DNA of 64,000 nt from Glandiceps talaboti (Eukaryota > Hemichordata > Enteropneusta > Spengelidae), in NCBI RefSeq assembly GCF_964340395.1, contig NC_135551.1, positions 7,575,063 through 7,639,062 on the forward strand, written 5' to 3'. A program made the position numbers and the translations under genes. Under the pieces are notes generated by a model. The model searched no databases, had not been told where the DNA came from, and was given only the letters and a program-made list of their open reading frames with translations. Positions 11,225-58,600 of this stretch are shown here, piece by piece. Position 1 is the stretch's first letter, and each line of letters begins with the position of its first letter.

Positions 11225-14200
11225 TACATACTTACATACATTAAATAAATCATGTATATTAATTCTCTTAGTCTTTTACTAACTTTTAGATCGTATTTGT
11301 GATTGACAAATTTTCATTGTGCTTGATTATGGTGTATGATATATTTTGTGTTGTCATATTATTTATTTATTATATCTTCCTTTTTTATGTATTATGACAA
11401 GTTATTGAATTTCATATATTTAAGTAATCAATTTCATATTTGTAATCATTAAAGCGAGTTGTTAACCTTAAGATCAATTATCAATGAAATAAATTATATA
11501 CTTTCCCTGTCCGAACTGTGTTGTCAGTGTTTTTTAAAATTTTAGCATGGTCTCAAACAGGCAGACAGGCAGTTACAACCAATTTCATCCGACCTTGCCT
11601 AGCGCCTAAACAAGGTGAGTCATCACGTGATTAGTATATCTAGTTTCATATCATATTGGGAAATATGTAAATGATTGTTCGATCGATCGTCTAGTATATA
11701 CTAGTCTGTGCATGGTTGAGTGTTTATTCGGTGTGACATCTCCCAGACGATAAGAGATAAAACAAACTATGGTTTAAGCCGTCCCCCTGGTAATTAGATT
11801 AAGGGGTGTTCATTTAAATAAGATGTGAAAAAAGGACAAGATGTCTTCATTTAGTCAGCTGGAAGAGAGAAAACCAGCCAGGGAAAGAAGACAAAAAGTT
11901 TTATATCACGACCAAAACTAATCGGAAAATTGATCAATATCACACACAAAATATTTCACCACAAAACTAATCACTCAATAAGTCAATCGATCGATCAATC
12001 AATCAATTATTTACATACTGCTTCCTGTAGGAGTACATTACCGGTCAAACAGTCATCTTTTATTCCCACGTTATTGTGGATTTTTAATGACTTGACCAAA
12101 TCTTAAAACATGTTGTGATTGTGTCTCTTTGTTGTAATATTGATGTGATATTTAAATAAATTGCCAAATGCTGGGATACAGTTTCCTATTGATATTGAAA
12201 TTAATATTGCCCAGTCAAAGTAGTAAAAGAAAATGACTCTTCTATGAATATAGATGCTTCGACAAATCATTTTGATAATAGATTATACATTTTTGGCAAA
12301 CGTAATTGTTAGGCACATACAATGGTCACTTGATCATCATCGGGTTACAGTGGCTTGGAGTATACAAGTTTCTATTTCGAGCTCCTCCGCTGTCGTTTGT
12401 TTTTGAAGGACTAATAAAGTCCTTGGGCAAGATTTGAATCACTGCCCCAGTCAACGCATCTGTATGATTGGACAAGTGGTAAAATAGAGATTGCTATGTG
12501 AATGTTTTTAATAATTAGCACTTACAGAGGCCACTTACAGAGGCAGTTGAGATAATTATGAAGAGTCTGTCCTAGGAGTAATAATGATAAAGTACTTTGA
12601 ATGAACTATGGGAACGAGCTATGTGAAAATCAATATTATCATTATTATCAAAATTACAGAAATCGCATTACATTTCATTGTACTTTAATTAATGACTCTT
12701 GGTATTCGTCTGTGGAAGGAATTTGTTTATTTCAGGAATAGTTTGTCTCAAAAATTTACAATTCGAAAGTACAAGAAGGTAATGAATATTTAAGATTTAG
12801 TACAACTTCAGACATCAGACCGTGGCCAAACGGAGGCAGGGGAAAGTAAACAACAAAATTGGATTGATGTCACTTGGCACAGCATGTACAGAACTTGTAA
12901 TATTGCATTCCATCATTTGATAGGAACAGTTTTATGACCACTTTACATAATAGTTCATGTTCACAAACAAATTTCCCGTGGCATTTCATGTACACATAAA
13001 GAGGCCATAACACTATTCTTATGTTCTTATCAAACCATGGTGTGTAAAACACTTCCCTGCTGTTCAAACATGCAGAGCAAAGTGTTATTATTCCAATTCA
13101 TTTATTTCCTTTCCCTGTTTGGAACAGGTTCCGTTCGTCCACAGTCTGGTGTCATCAGTTAATTGTAGCTGTCAATATATTTATTTGAATAATCACCATA
13201 TGGCAATTTAGTCGCAATTCTCTTTTTCTTTTCTTTCTTCTTTCTTTTTCTTCAACATTATTCTCGATTATGCATTGCAACCATTATACTAATCATACGT
13301 GAATGTTAAAATTGTGTATCACTTTTCGCATACCCCCACTCACCCAATGACGTAATGCTTTGCCTGTTACCTAGGATAAATTTATAAGTTCTGCGAAATA
13401 TAAAGTATACCTTGATTTCTTCTCTTTTAATATCACGTAAACTTCTATTTGCATATATACATAAATAGATAGATAAATCTAAAATGAACTTTATAATGAA
13501 AAAATGTACAGGAAAAGGTTAATAACTCTTATGTCTGTCCGTCTGTCTGTATGTATGTATGTATGTCTGTTTGTTTGTTTGTCTGCGGTTATAATACTCC
13601 AGTACTACAACTGGGCTACACTGGCACCCTACATATAACGAAGGTCATTCAAATTTGAAAGTAACAGTATCAAGGTTTATTTTAAATTACGATATATATA
13701 TGAGAAAACTGTAATCTGTAGAGGTAGAAATAAGTCATTATCATTAAAACATTTACGATAATAAGTTTAATACAAGCATCTAGAGTGATGAGACCATTCT
13801 ATCAAAAATGTCACGGAACTAATGACAATATTCGTTTAATTAACGCGAAATATCACTCCTGATATGGCACGTTAAACATCATGATATTCATGTTAAACGG
13901 TTTCACATTGGACAACACACGACGATTCCAAACATAAACAAACAAACATAAACAAAAAAAATGGTGGCCGATCTCCAACGTTGATGTTATCACGTATGGC
14001 CAACAAAACTGGGACATCTTTCAAAACAGGAGAATTATGTGGAAAATATCCATACTCAAATAATGATATCTACGAATGTACATTAAACTGACTAGGCAAG
14101 GAAGTCAGAAGAACTACCAGCAAATAATTTGTAAATAAACTGTCTCCAAAAATTGTTTTACATACTTAGAACTGTTCGTTTGTGTTTTTGTCGCTGACTG

Positions 14201-14633
14201 TCGAAATGTCGATTTCTCACTCAAATTAATAAGGCGGGTACCGGGTATTTATCACAGTAGCACAAAGCATCGTAGCAATATCTTCAGCAATTATCGATAG
14301 GCCCATCATCAGATAGTTCTCCACTGTCTTCAATGTCTTCTATAGCAATATCTTCAGCAATTATCGATAGGCCCATCATCAGATAGTTCTCCACTGTCTT
14401 CAATGTCTTCTATAGCAATATCTTCAGTAATTATCGATAGACCCATCATCAGATAGTTCACCACTGTCTTCAATGTCTTCTATAGCAATATCTTCAGCAA
14501 TTATCGATAGGCCCATCATCAGATAGTTCTCCACTGTCTTCAATGTCTTCTATAGCAATATCTTCAGCAATTATCGATAGGCCCATCATCAGATAGTTCT
14601 CCACTGTCTTCAATGTCTTCTATAGCAATATCT

Positions 14634-46372
<31,739 letters not shown>

Positions 46373-46731
46373 TCTGAGATCTCACGCCAATTTAGTAACT
46401 GCAAACTGTAGATGTCTACAACATGGCAGTTGGAATGATTTGCAAACGTAAAACTTTCCTGTATCTTGCTTTCTGCTAGATAAGGACATAGAGTCACCAC
46501 GAAAGAAACTAATTCACACCAACCTCCCCGGCCTTGTAAGATAACACGTGATGTATGCTTTGATGAACCTGCATTTGTATCACCATGGCGAAGGCTGTGT
46601 GACGTCAGATGGTCTGTATCGCTGTTTCCTGAATGATTTTCAAACAGGTGGAAATATATTGTCATACATTACGTGATGAAGAAGTACAAGTATGCATAAT
46701 ATGCCTATCACGCACAACTTGAATTACACAC

Positions 46732-46849
<118 letters not shown>

Positions 46850-49033
46850 TATACCCATTTGTATCATTTCATGAGATTAGTTTCGTTTTAATATACGTAA
46901 CAAATCGAGGATGCAATCCTAAGAGCAGAGAATAAAAAATGGTATGTTCTGTACGATTCGTTACCCTGAACAAATCTCTGAAATATTCATTTTCACATAA
47001 TGATATATTTCATATAATATAATATATATATTATAATATAATATAATATATATGCCATCAATGCCCCATTCACAGCTAACAGATCCCACCACTACCACCA
47101 ACTGTACTCTCATATAAGTACATATCAGATATATCGCTGCTGCTGCTGCTGACAACCATGCAGTGAATCAGTTGTTAGTTGTGATGTGAGGACAGGAGTG
47201 AAAGGGGACACAATATAAACAACTTTCGTATCGGATCATGAGAAGCGCAAAAGTTTTGGTGGAACAGAACGTATGTTGTTGCAGTAGATAGACGTCCGTG
47301 TCGACAAGGTCGAATAAAATAATTTTGATTATACAGCATTTTCTACATACAATATTAACTAACATGCTACTCGAGTTGAAATATATCATTGTAGATGAAA
47401 TAATCACATGATAACGTTTCCATGGTAACCTAATACATATTGACACGTTCTTTTGTGTGGACGACTTTGATGTAGTCGGTAACTTCGACAGTATAGTCGA
47501 TGTAATTGGAAGTGAAACGAAGGTTATCATATTGGGTAATTGGATTCTGACGTATGTCAACCGTTCTTGGTTCTTAAACGGATTTTTCACAGCAGGAATG
47601 AATCTAGATGGAAGAAAAATAATGAATCTCGTTTATTAAGAGCAATTCGCACAGACTGGCTGGGGAGTCATTCTCAATTTGTTCCTACTTTACTTCTAAA
47701 TATATTATATTCTATACTCGGCAACGTTTCCTTATTCGATTGCAATTGATAATGAAACTGTGTGACATATACAGTATATATGGCGAAAGATTAAAATACA
47801 GTTAACGTTGTTATACACACACTTTGAAAGATAAACTCCTAGATCGGTGTTTGAATAGTAAGTGGCCGACGTCTATCCCAAGAAAATAACAAGAATCAAC
47901 ATTCGACCCTCAAGCCGTAACCGAACTTTCACACCCTTTTTCAATCAAACTCACACCTATAAACTTTAACTTTATCTCAATCAACACTCTTGAAACGGTT
48001 CTCTCTGGTGTTTCTGCATCCTCTCATAAACTAACTTCTCCCATTCTTCTTGTACACTTCGACTAGTACTAGTAGAAACTCATTCATCACCTTTAATGGA
48101 AAAGTCACCATTTCCCGTTCTTCTCCACCTCGACTCCTAATTACACAAGAGTATGTCTATAGGTTTATAGTGAACAATTCAAACATGACTGTATTCAATA
48201 TTTAAATACGGCCACCTTCGTCAACCTTCTAAATTTCTTCTTTTTTAGGTCTATTATGGTGACGAAAGTGTATACAAGAACACTGTACAATTAATCCAAA
48301 TACTTTCAACATGTATACCACGGATGATTACTGTTATTGAACATACATTCTGGGTTCTGTTGATAAGTGAGTTTTGTGAACAATTAAGTTTGAGTGTAAA
48401 AAGAGGGAGCTGTTTCTAAACGTATCGAGTTTTCCCTTCGTCTTTTAAATTTGCTGATTTCACTCGACCATCAATTCAATACCATTTCTAAAAGAAAATT
48501 ACTGGAGACTGCCTGGGGCATGTCGTACCGAACCCCTTTATCGTACAATTATTCGTAGAGCATTAAACAGTGTTCCCAGATATAAGGATGCCAAGCTCTC
48601 TTGTACTTTCAGAGAGCTCTCTTGAAATGAAAATCATAGTCTAAACCTTTTCACCATGTGCAAAATCGGTATGCATCAGACTGAATATTGTTCCAAGATT
48701 GTCAGACACTCGTTAACAAGCGGGAACTGACTTGCCTAGTTGTTAGGTAAACCATTTCCATTTTCCTATTTTTCCTGTTGTCCTCCGGTTTTTAGGAAAG
48801 TCAAATAAAATATTCCTCGTTACAGCAATTTCCTGAAATATCACGTTATGAATATCATCGGTGAAACTGATAAAAGGAAGTAAATTACTAAGAAAGGAAA
48901 GAAACTGAACTGAGGACCGACAAAGATATAAATAAAAGCTACAATCGATGAAATTGTACTTGAGTCTAGGATCATGGAAATAAGTCTTAATTTAAATAAT
49001 GGCCCAAACTTGCTTGACCTACAATAGGAAAAT

Positions 49034-49121
49034 TAGACTGTAAGATACGTTGTGACGTTTCGCCCTCACCGGCCTGGCCGGTGTGTGAGGGCGTCACGTC
49101 ACGGCGTACCTTACAGACAGT
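49034..49121. mobile_element. Short hairpin element, copy 1
   Basis: CTGTAAGATACGTTGTGACG on the left pairs with CGTCACGGCGTACCTTACAG on the right around a GCCCTCACCGGCCTGGCCGG centre. A diverged copy, reversed, lies at 59368-59451. Confidence 0.75.
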
Positions 49122-50479
49122 AGGAGAATCTACTTTATAAAGATCTATAAATACTTGAAATGTCTTTTTGCTGATATATAAAGTTTTAGGAATAATACAA
49201 CGATATGATACATTTACAAAGAATGGCACCTATTCCACAGAACACAATAAGAAAGAAGATAGATTAATACAGGGACTGGTACAACTGACATGTAAAGAAG
49301 TTGTCAAGTCGTAGAAATCAATGAAGGGCACTGCAACTTGGATTGGTAGAATAGCGCCATCACCGTCACAAATTCAACTTACAGGGGAACGGCATTTTCA
49401 TTGAACTATGAATGCTGGCGAGTCACTTCACGATTTTACATCACCTGCTTGCGATTTCAGGAAAACATCGAGTTGATCTTGTCTATTTATATAAATTATA
49501 GGGTATCTTTGCTGTGGACCATTGCATCATGGTAGTCTGCAGCAATAATAATGTATTCATGCTTACACAATGAATATTCATGAGATGTTTTACATTGAAG
49601 GGAATAGGTACTTAGGAATCAGGATGTGAAATTTATGCTCAAACCGTTTGTTTCTATGGATGTTCATTCCCTGCTAAAAAAAAGGACCGGTGATGACTTG
49701 GGTACATATAACAACAAAGTTGTTTCGGTCGTTGGGGGCGCTAAATAGATAATGGTATCCGAGGACACAGCCACGTATTTTTTTTATAAATGCTAGGCTA
49801 GTTTAGAGGTACTGCAGCTATGCACGTAGAAAAAACAGTCGTTATGATTTTCTGAAGGCAGTTTTACTATAACTTGAGGATAATACCTCACTCCAGAGTT
49901 CACCCTCATCAGCATTCTGTTTGAGGGTGTCCAAACACAACATACAGACTGCAGTAAAAGTGAATGAAAAAGAAAAGAAAAGAAAGCAGTTATTTTTCTA
50001 TGATATATTCTCTTTTTATTCCATACCCAATTCAGGATTGAACATTGGTGTTCAAAAGTAATTCAAAGATACTTTGAAATCATGTACACAGAATCATTCT
50101 AAAACAGGGCTAGTCTTGCTTACAGCTTCTTTCTTGGAATGACAAAGCAGACAAGACAGGACTCGGCATTGTGGACTTACTATAAGTATTTCTAAACTTC
50201 TGAGGTATACAATACATTGTATAATTCAAATAAATCGTCCATAGTAGGCAGGATACAGTATGATAAATACTTTCACTTAAAAGTCAATGTTTTGGGTGTG
50301 CAGTAATCAACGTAACATAACATGATAATTTACACAAGTACACCTTCATTTCATTATTTCTATTTCACATTTCATACATCAACCATAATAAAGGGGGGTT
50401 ACTTTTCCACAAATTCTCCAATTCATATCACAACAAAGTGGAATGTCATTATGATGAAAGAACGTACTGTGGTAGAACA

Positions 50480-50935
50480 AACTGACAGTCAAGTGGAACC
50501 AACCCCCTACATCCTACCCCCCTAAGCAACTATCAAACAGGACCAACCCCCCCTAAGTAACTGTTCAATGGAACCTACCCCTAAGTGACTGTCAAATGTA
50601 AAACACCCAAGTGATTGTCAAATATGACCTACACATAAGAGGCTGTCAAATGAGATGATCCCCTAAGTCAGTCAAATGGAGCTGTCAAATTGGACTACGT
50701 GATCCCCAAGTGACAAATGGAAAAACCTGTGACTGTCAAATTGAACCTACCCCCTAAGTGACAGTCAAATAGGACATACCCCCTAAGTGACCATCAAATA
50801 GGACATACCACCTAAATGACTGTCAAGTGGAACTGACTCCCTAAGTGACTGTCATATGGAACTGACCCCCCCCCCAGGTGACTGTCAAATGGAACTGACC
50901 CCCCCCCCCCCCCTAAGTGACTGTCAATTGATAAT
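50480..50935. repeat. Imperfect minisatellite, about 25-35-bp units
   Basis: Repeats of CCCCCTAAGTGACTGTCAAA with TGGAACTGA spacers, with poly-C runs of varying length at the right end. Confidence 0.85.
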
Positions 50936-51745
50936 GATATTCAGATAGGACTGCAATACATATAATATACGTTTTTTTGTATCAGTATCTTCCAACTGCA
51001 AAATTTGCTCCTTGTAAAAAATGAAATTACCAATATTGCAAATAAGTCTTCCTTTACAAAGCAAAGCTATATAAAAACATTAATACATGAATACTAGAAA
51101 TACAGAGTTTATTTGTTGTCTAGCAAAAATGAAATGCTTGGTACAGTTGCAGTCATATCTAGGAATTCATCACAGATAATCATGTGTCTCGCCCACTGTT
51201 CAAGGGAACAAACAACCTATATTTTATAACTCATGATCATAGCTCAACCAGCTTGCTGTAACGGTAATTTTTATCATTTTTCGTTAATTTATCCCTCCAA
51301 ATGAAATTCTATCGAACCCTTATTGCAAATGGGTCAAACATTTCTAATTAGTTGAATTACCTCCTGTCATTATTGATGTCATGATACACTGTCACTTCGT
51401 TTTCAGTTCAAGACACTTTCTGGTGACAAATTTACTTCTACTCTTTACAAGCTCTTGGACTCACAAGTGAAACTGCACAGAATCAGTGGACATTATCTAC
51501 GGTTTTCATATATAGCTACCGGGTACTTGTCATCTCTAAAATCTAGTCAGTCTATTCAGTCAGAACTCTTGTGAGATCACCTTTCCACAAGCTAAGATAT
51601 AAACAAACTAAAAATTATTATTTTGACATGTAGACACTAATCTGTCAATAGATGTTTAATATGATTACAACTGACTGTAGACTGGTTCAGTTTATTGGAA
51701 GACACATCAGTGTTTTACACAGACTTTTTACTTATACATTCACTG

Positions 51746-51878
51746 CATGAAAGGGTGGTATTTCCGGTTCCGTTTACATGGCGGTCACACATCGAAATTT
51801 TGCCGAAAATCTGGAAATGCCGCATTTCTGTTGTGTGACCGTTATGTATACGAAACTGGAAATGCCACTTTTCATGCA
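51746..51878. mobile_element. Foldback element of about 130 bp
   Basis: CATGAAAGGGTGGTATTTCC at the left is matched by GGAAATGCCACTTTTCATG at the right, with GGCGGTCACAC / GTGTGACCGTT further in. Confidence 0.78.
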
Positions 51879-52113
51879 GCGTTTGTCACTGACTTCCAAT
51901 GCTTACATTATCTTGATAATAGATTGATAATATCTCAATCACCCAGACACCATTATCAATCTCAACTATTTGATGTACTCTTCCACATGCCGCAATAATA
52001 ATATTCGTTTGTCATTTGAATTGTTTTATTTTTGTTATTCTAGTTTTAGTTTGTCGAAACTTAGGGTGCCACAGTTGTATGTAATCATGACTACAGACAT
52101 AGTGTGACCACTA

Positions 52114-52432
52114 AGGCCTAAGAAAAAAAAATTGTTTGGTTCCGGTTACCCGACCCCCACCTAGTTTTTCACGCTGACCCTAACCCTTTCTTTTACGTAT
52201 TTGCAAAAATAAAATAAAATCGCGAAAATTGTTAATTCTCGCAAGAAAGTGGATGTGGAAACTGACATCAACTTAAGAAGACAATATAAAACTATTTTTC
52301 CAATTTGTAATGGCTGTACATCTGATGAAAAGAAACCAATAACACAGAGAATATGAAATAAAAAAATTTACCTACCCCACCTATTCTAAAATTGGGCATA
52401 ATCGGAAACACACAATTTTTTTTTTAGGCCTA
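52114..52432. mobile_element. MITE copy 4
   Basis: Begins GGCCTAAGAAAAAAAAATTG and ends CAATTTTTTTTTTAGGCC. Same orientation as copy 3, with CCCGACCCCCACCTAG and CGGAAACTGACATCAA-like interior words. Confidence 0.8.
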
Positions 52433-52479
52433 AGTACACTCTACCAATGGGATTTATTGCAAGATAAATTTAACTGCCA

Positions 52480-52610
52480 CATTGTTTCCAAGACATAATT
52501 TTGCAACATTGTTGCCAAAACAAAAGTTCAATTTGCCACATTGTTGCCAAGACAATTCCATTTGCCACACCGTTACCAAGACAACTTCATTTGCCGCACC
52601 GTTGCTCTGT
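52480..52610. repeat. Four units of about 36 bp
   Basis: Units carry TTTGCCACATTGTTGCCAAG and ACAA spacers, diverging toward the edges. Confidence 0.8.
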
Positions 52611-53177
52611 CCCAGCGTATGTTCTGACAAGTGTAAAGAATGAATTGTAGTCTATTCTATAATGGCTAGATGCAGACCTGTAGGAAAATAAGCAAATTCA
52701 AAAGATATCACTTTCAGACTTTGGAATAAACATTCACTGGAAAACATAGAATTGACGATATAACAGTTAAAGGCAAAAAAAACAAAAATTATACCTAAGG
52801 TATTCAGTTAAAAATCCTCACAACTTTTAAACATTTATCAAATGAAAGTCTTTCTTTAATACTTAGAAAAGGATGTTTATTTTAAGGGTGATTAAAACCA
52901 CCAAAGTTCTGTACAATTGTACAATACCCAAATTATATTGTCGAATGAGAAAAACTTTGTATTCCCCTTTTACAGATTTTACTCTTTTCATTGTCAAGGC
53001 TTTCAACCTAGTCAACAAAATATTGCTAAATTTGTCCAAAGTTAAACTCTTCATCAGTTTATATACTATGACTGCTAAATTCCTTATCAACTGTAGATGA
53101 ATATTCTACAATCGTTGCAATAGTTGTCTAGAAATGCCTCTGATCTTATCAGTGGTGGACAAATAAAACTTGCTTTG

Positions 53178-53449
53178 AAGGTGCCCAAAAGTCGTCTCCT
53201 TTACTAAACTAACATAAATTGATACAAAATAATATTGGGTGTCTCTGAGGTAAGTTTATGCCATGTTCTTATCAGTTTGTTTATGTCTGTAAAAGTCTGT
53301 CATATTGCTATATACAATATGTCTAACTTTCACCGACATAAACAACTGATAAAAATCATGGCATACATCTACATCTGAGGCACTCACTATTGTTTTTGTA
53401 TCAATCTATGTTAGCTTGATAGTGTGACAAGGGGAAGACTTTTCGGCAC
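53178..53449. mobile_element. Foldback element of about 270 bp
   Basis: Outer arms AAGGTGCCCAAAAGTCGTCT and AAGACTTTTCGGCACC match, as do TAACATAAATTGATACAAAA / TTTTGTATCAATCTATGTTA and TTATGCCATG / CATGGCATA further in. Arms are about 125 bases each. Confidence 0.8.
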
Positions 53450-53603
53450 CAGATTTTACAGCAACCGTCAAAGCCATTTTGTTGTTGATCACCACTAATA
53501 AAACGATGTTCTGATCACAGGCATCTCTACATAACTGCTGCAAGGGTTGTAAAATTGTGTTCTCTAAATTCTGAAAACATGTGTGACTGATAATATGACT
53601 TAC

Positions 53604-53700
53604 AGTATTTCTGTTAATCTCATCTGGTATGGAAGAAATCCCAATAAACTATCAACTGCACCAAATTTCAATACCAAATCAGGGTCTGGAAAATGGCTCC
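53604..53700 (-). CDS. NUS1: NUS1 exon 4
   Basis: Between ATTACAG and CT|GTAAGT. It encodes [20 protein letters not shown] then [11 protein letters not shown], very close to the family pattern. It leaves two bases for a further exon. Confidence 0.93.
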
Positions 53701-55613
53701 CTGTAATACAAAATAAATACTTAACTTAAAAACTATACGAATGTATGAAGAAAAGAAAGTCATAAACCATTAACTTCATAACTTCCTCACTACAACACAA
53801 GTAAAGTACATATGGTACTTAGATTGAAAGATCTATTCTTTGTTTCCACTTTGTAATATACTCAATAACGTGGGTCGTGAGCGGTTACATAAGCGGCCAA
53901 CGACTGGACCTTTCAGACTACTACCGTATTAAGCACAACTTGGGTACCTGCAGTACCTAGTACAATCACATTATATTTCGAATACATTACAATTCAAATT
54001 ATGGACATGGTTGAAAGAAAAAAAAATGTCTTTCTCATTACACTCGCAATAATTAACACTTTAAAGAGCACAATGTGATTATATTTAGAATGATATACTT
54101 TCTCCTTATTGACTATAGATGCCGCCCTTTATTCACCATACAGATTTACTGTGAACGATGGTACTTCAGTTACCACGACACTATTTCATCTCATAGGAAT
54201 CTATCTATGAAACCTGACCTACTTAACAATGTGAGGAAATGAACTTTATCAAAGACACAAATAACTAGAGTTATAAATATATATATATTCTAAAATGATC
54301 ATGGTCACTCATTTGTTTTCTGAAATAAACTTTAATGATTACAAGTTTTTAGGTGGTAACTTTCGCTATATTGCGTGTATTAAATTTAATATTATGTGAA
54401 TTAAAAAAGTACCTAGAGTGTTTCTACTTCCTGAAACATATTTAACTACTAATATTATTTGCCATGCATTGGCTAAACTGAAACCTGATATTTAGGCATC
54501 AAGTTATCTATAATAGTCTGGATATCAACGTGGTTTGTGAGTGGAGGTGTAAATGGTAACGATACTGTATAGGAACTAGACTATGTGAGTGGAGGTGTAA
54601 ATGGTAACGATACTGTATAGGAACTAAATTAAATATATCAGGGATACTGCTAACAATCACTTTTGTTGCAAAATATGAAATGCATTATTTTCGTTTAATA
54701 CAAAAATACAAATAAAAGTCAGTCGGCAAAAAAAAACAAAAACAATATTAATGACATAATTCAGTGTACATTTACCAGGAGAATCCAAATTCCACTATTA
54801 ATTGTACTAATAACGCAACAAAAACATTTCATAGTGTCATTTAAAGTGGCCATATGGATGAGGATTGGGTATTTCTTTGGGATTTTTAATTTAAAAAACA
54901 ATTTTATCATGGTCTCCTACTTGAAAAACAAATGAGAAACAACATAGACCAAGTCTGTGTTTGTAACTCAAAACACTGCAAAAAACTACAGAATGTGGAA
55001 AAAGTTTGTTATTGTACATATAATATCAAATATTTTACACATTTATTATGCCTTTTCAATTTATTGAGTTACAAACAAGGACTTGGCATATGTTGTTTCA
55101 CATTGATTTTTTCACGTAGGAAGCCAGTTTTATAAATCCAAAATCCAAAATAAATACCAAAATAGTAATCTTCATCCATTTGGTCACTTTAACATACTAA
55201 AGTTGATGTTTTATAACTTTTACGCAAGTACTTTAATCAACACAAAAAAAAGATCATAAACTCAGTAAGTACCACTTTATCAGATTTGCTGACAATGCTA
55301 TCAAACTTTAATTTCCTACTTCTGCTTTTTGTACAATGGATATATGGATATCTACTATCACCTTGTAGTTCACGAGCCACAAAATTTGAATCAAGTTCTT
55401 GTATTTTTCTTCTCTTTGAGGCAATATCTTGACAGAATATTCTAGCAATTGATACTATGTCATGTCTGCCATCTTCTGTTGATATAAGATTAATATGAAT
55501 TCTATTCACTTCACCTGTAACAAAACAAAATAAAATCATCAGCATCAAAGCAGATGTTATAAATCGAACATGTATCTAACACATAGTGTGCCCTGTAATG
55601 ATAGCCAAATTTC

Positions 55614-55655
<42 letters not shown>

Positions 55656-58600
55656 TTTCTATAGTACAGATTTCCAGAGCAATGTTCTGTTCAGTAGTGC
55701 TGAATGGCTAAAAAGCACACCATATGCTTGGTGAACAAATAAGTCACCACATAGTAAGAGATAAGGGAACACCAAATTTTGGTGTGTCGTCACTAGAAAT
55801 TGTGTGGCAGTGGAGCGTCAAATTGCTTAGAGGGCACACACTAGGTGTCTTCATTCATTGGCCTACTCCTCTGTGACGTGACGCTGACAGGCTGAAGAAC
55901 ATGGCATATTTTATACATGTAGTCTAGCACACTGCTATCAAGTTGATATTCTGGCAATCGATGTCTTGATTTACTAAGATACAGACACAAATTAAAACTA
56001 TTGATGTTCGATATGGTAGATTACAGAAATGGGTAACAGCAGTGCTGTTGTTGTGGTAATCACCCTCTGATATCAAGATAGTGCAAACATTGGAAGTCCA
56101 CAAAAATATACACTGCACTACCATGGAAATCATCAGAGCACCACCCTACATACTGTGTGTGCGAGTACAATCAAAACCATTCAATAGTTAATATCAACAT
56201 GTCACAACAATAGTTTTTGTTTGTGTCTATCTACACCGTGACCTTGATAGCCAGACTAGTATAAAGTAGTATATCATTCCTATGTTTGTCTCTCTCATAA
56301 TATGCTACAATTGTACAATTATGTGACAACATTTGTCTTGATGCTAAAGGGACTGTCTTCAGGGACCTTGTCAAAAACACAGCAACTTGTAAAACCGTTA
56401 TGTTATGTGTATTTTCAGGCTGAAAGAAAACATATTTTGGAGAATAGTACTGATATCTGTGCTAGCTTAATACTCCGAGGGAAAATGGGGGAAATATTAG
56501 CAAAGCTGAAAGTTTTGACTGAGCACTACAGAACCAATGATGTTATATTTACGTTGTCATTACGTAGAACTCCAGCAAAATAAATCCCATATTTTCTACA
56601 TGAGTGGGTACAAACATGGTGTAATTTTCATGTTGGACGTCGCTTCACCACATACCCAATTAGCAGACAGTTTCGATAGCAACCTTCTAGTCACATGACT
56701 ACATTGAGGTGTCACCTGACATTAGATTCTTGTTAATCATAGTACATTGTACCACGACACAATTTGTTCAGTTTGTTTTGGCGTGACATCAGTCATGTGT
56801 TGCCACATGACATATTGAGTAACCATGACAACATTCACATGCTACAATGTATTATGACATACATGAAGGTGACAATAATTCCACTCAGAGACACGGATTT
56901 AATTGCATATGACATTCTTAAAATATTAATATCACTTGGATCAGGCTATTAAACATCGTTCTGGGCTACAGCTATGTTGCCGTTTCTGTGAATCCATCGG
57001 TTTTGGAGTATTTTGTGAAAAAAAACTAGAAATACTTGTCCTAGCAATCTCCCGAAATCTGTATACACTACACTTTAGTTCTGTACACCATAGCGAGAAA
57101 TGATATTGTGAACTTTGGACTCAAGTTAGTTAAATATAACATATTGGTATTCAAAAGTCAGAAAATTATAAATTATTGGGACAGCTAACCTATTGTAATA
57201 CACCCTTGACAAAGCTGATGAGACAGGGTTTCGAAATACTTGGTCTCAAGTCAAATGACCACTTAATTTTAGTTTGACATCACCAGATCCATATGGACAG
57301 GGTTTTTTTTAAAAGAGTGACAGAATGAAACTGAAGTGAGAAAAATAATCATGTCTTGTTTATTCATGATCACACAGTGTACATTATTCATTTGTTACGT
57401 GTAAACAAATTGGATTCATCTGACTCTATGTTGATCACTATTATCGTGAGCAATGTCAACCACTAAAATCTAAAATTGGTGGTCCTCATAGAACACTTAC
57501 TAAAAATGTAATTTATTTAAAACCCTGTGAGATGTTGCTGAACCTTCAGGATTATTCTCAATCATTCTCTGATTGTGAGTAAAAATAGTATTTTTATTTT
57601 TAGTATTGTGTAAACAGATGTTTGTGTCAAATGATCACACATAACTACAAATCAATCAAAAACCATCTATCTAAAATGTACATTTTTTTTGTAGCTCTGT
57701 CCCAACTTGAATGGATTCAAAAACTGATTTAAACTGAAGTGATTCACTTATATCAGTTCGACAGTTTTTTTGTCCTCATGAGAAAAACTTAGCAATGGAT
57801 TTGAATCAGTTCACTTTAGCTTTTACATTGTTCTGAACTGATTTGCTTTGCATAGGTTCAAAACCATCCCCATGAAGTGGTTGTGAACTAATTCAACTAA
57901 ATCAGTTCAAATTGTTTTTTATGTATCTAGAGACAGGAGAACCGATTCTGGTTTGATTTGGAACTGATTCAACATACCATGAGGGGACAGGGCTTTGTTT
58001 ATAAACCACAATAATTGCTATTTATTCCAACTATCAATCTTGTATATATTAAAACTGCATCACATGACCCGAGTGTAAAATATCTAATGAGTCACTGGTA
58101 ACCATAGCAACAATCAACCCCATAAATATAGCCATTTACATGTATGGGCTGGTTGTTATTTTAGTAGTGTGTAGGCGTGGCTATCAGATGATGAGTTAGT
58201 AACAGTAAACTAAAGGTGAGTTCACCATACATTGGTAGCCAGCTAACAGACCACTGTCTGATGTTACAAAACCCTTACCAATGTTGCAACATTGTCTTTG
58301 CATTAGTTACCTATTAGTTGATCCACATCCTGAAAAAGGATTAAAATGTAACAAACGTACTTGAATATGTCAGGCCAGACAATAAAATGATGCAATGTTT
58401 AGTAAGATTTCTGTTGAGTGATACAACATTCTGTGTCAGGTCACCTAACCTACCTGTAGGACTAACACTACTACACTATTTCCGCTATCCTAACTGACGT
58501 TTTGATTTTTTGATTTTTTGAATTTTCGCTCATCCAACAAGTCTACTCTGACTCTTCACTCAGACAGGTCTTGAATGGCATTCCACCATACAATGTGATT

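Noticed and set aside
47168-47590. 140-residue - strand frame
   Set aside because: No recognisable family, no splice partners, and composition like the surrounding AT-rich DNA.
56302-56583. 93-residue + strand frame inside a NUS1 intron
   Set aside because: Part of it resembles the foldback arm words (GGCTGAAAGAAAACATATTT), and no protein family is seen.
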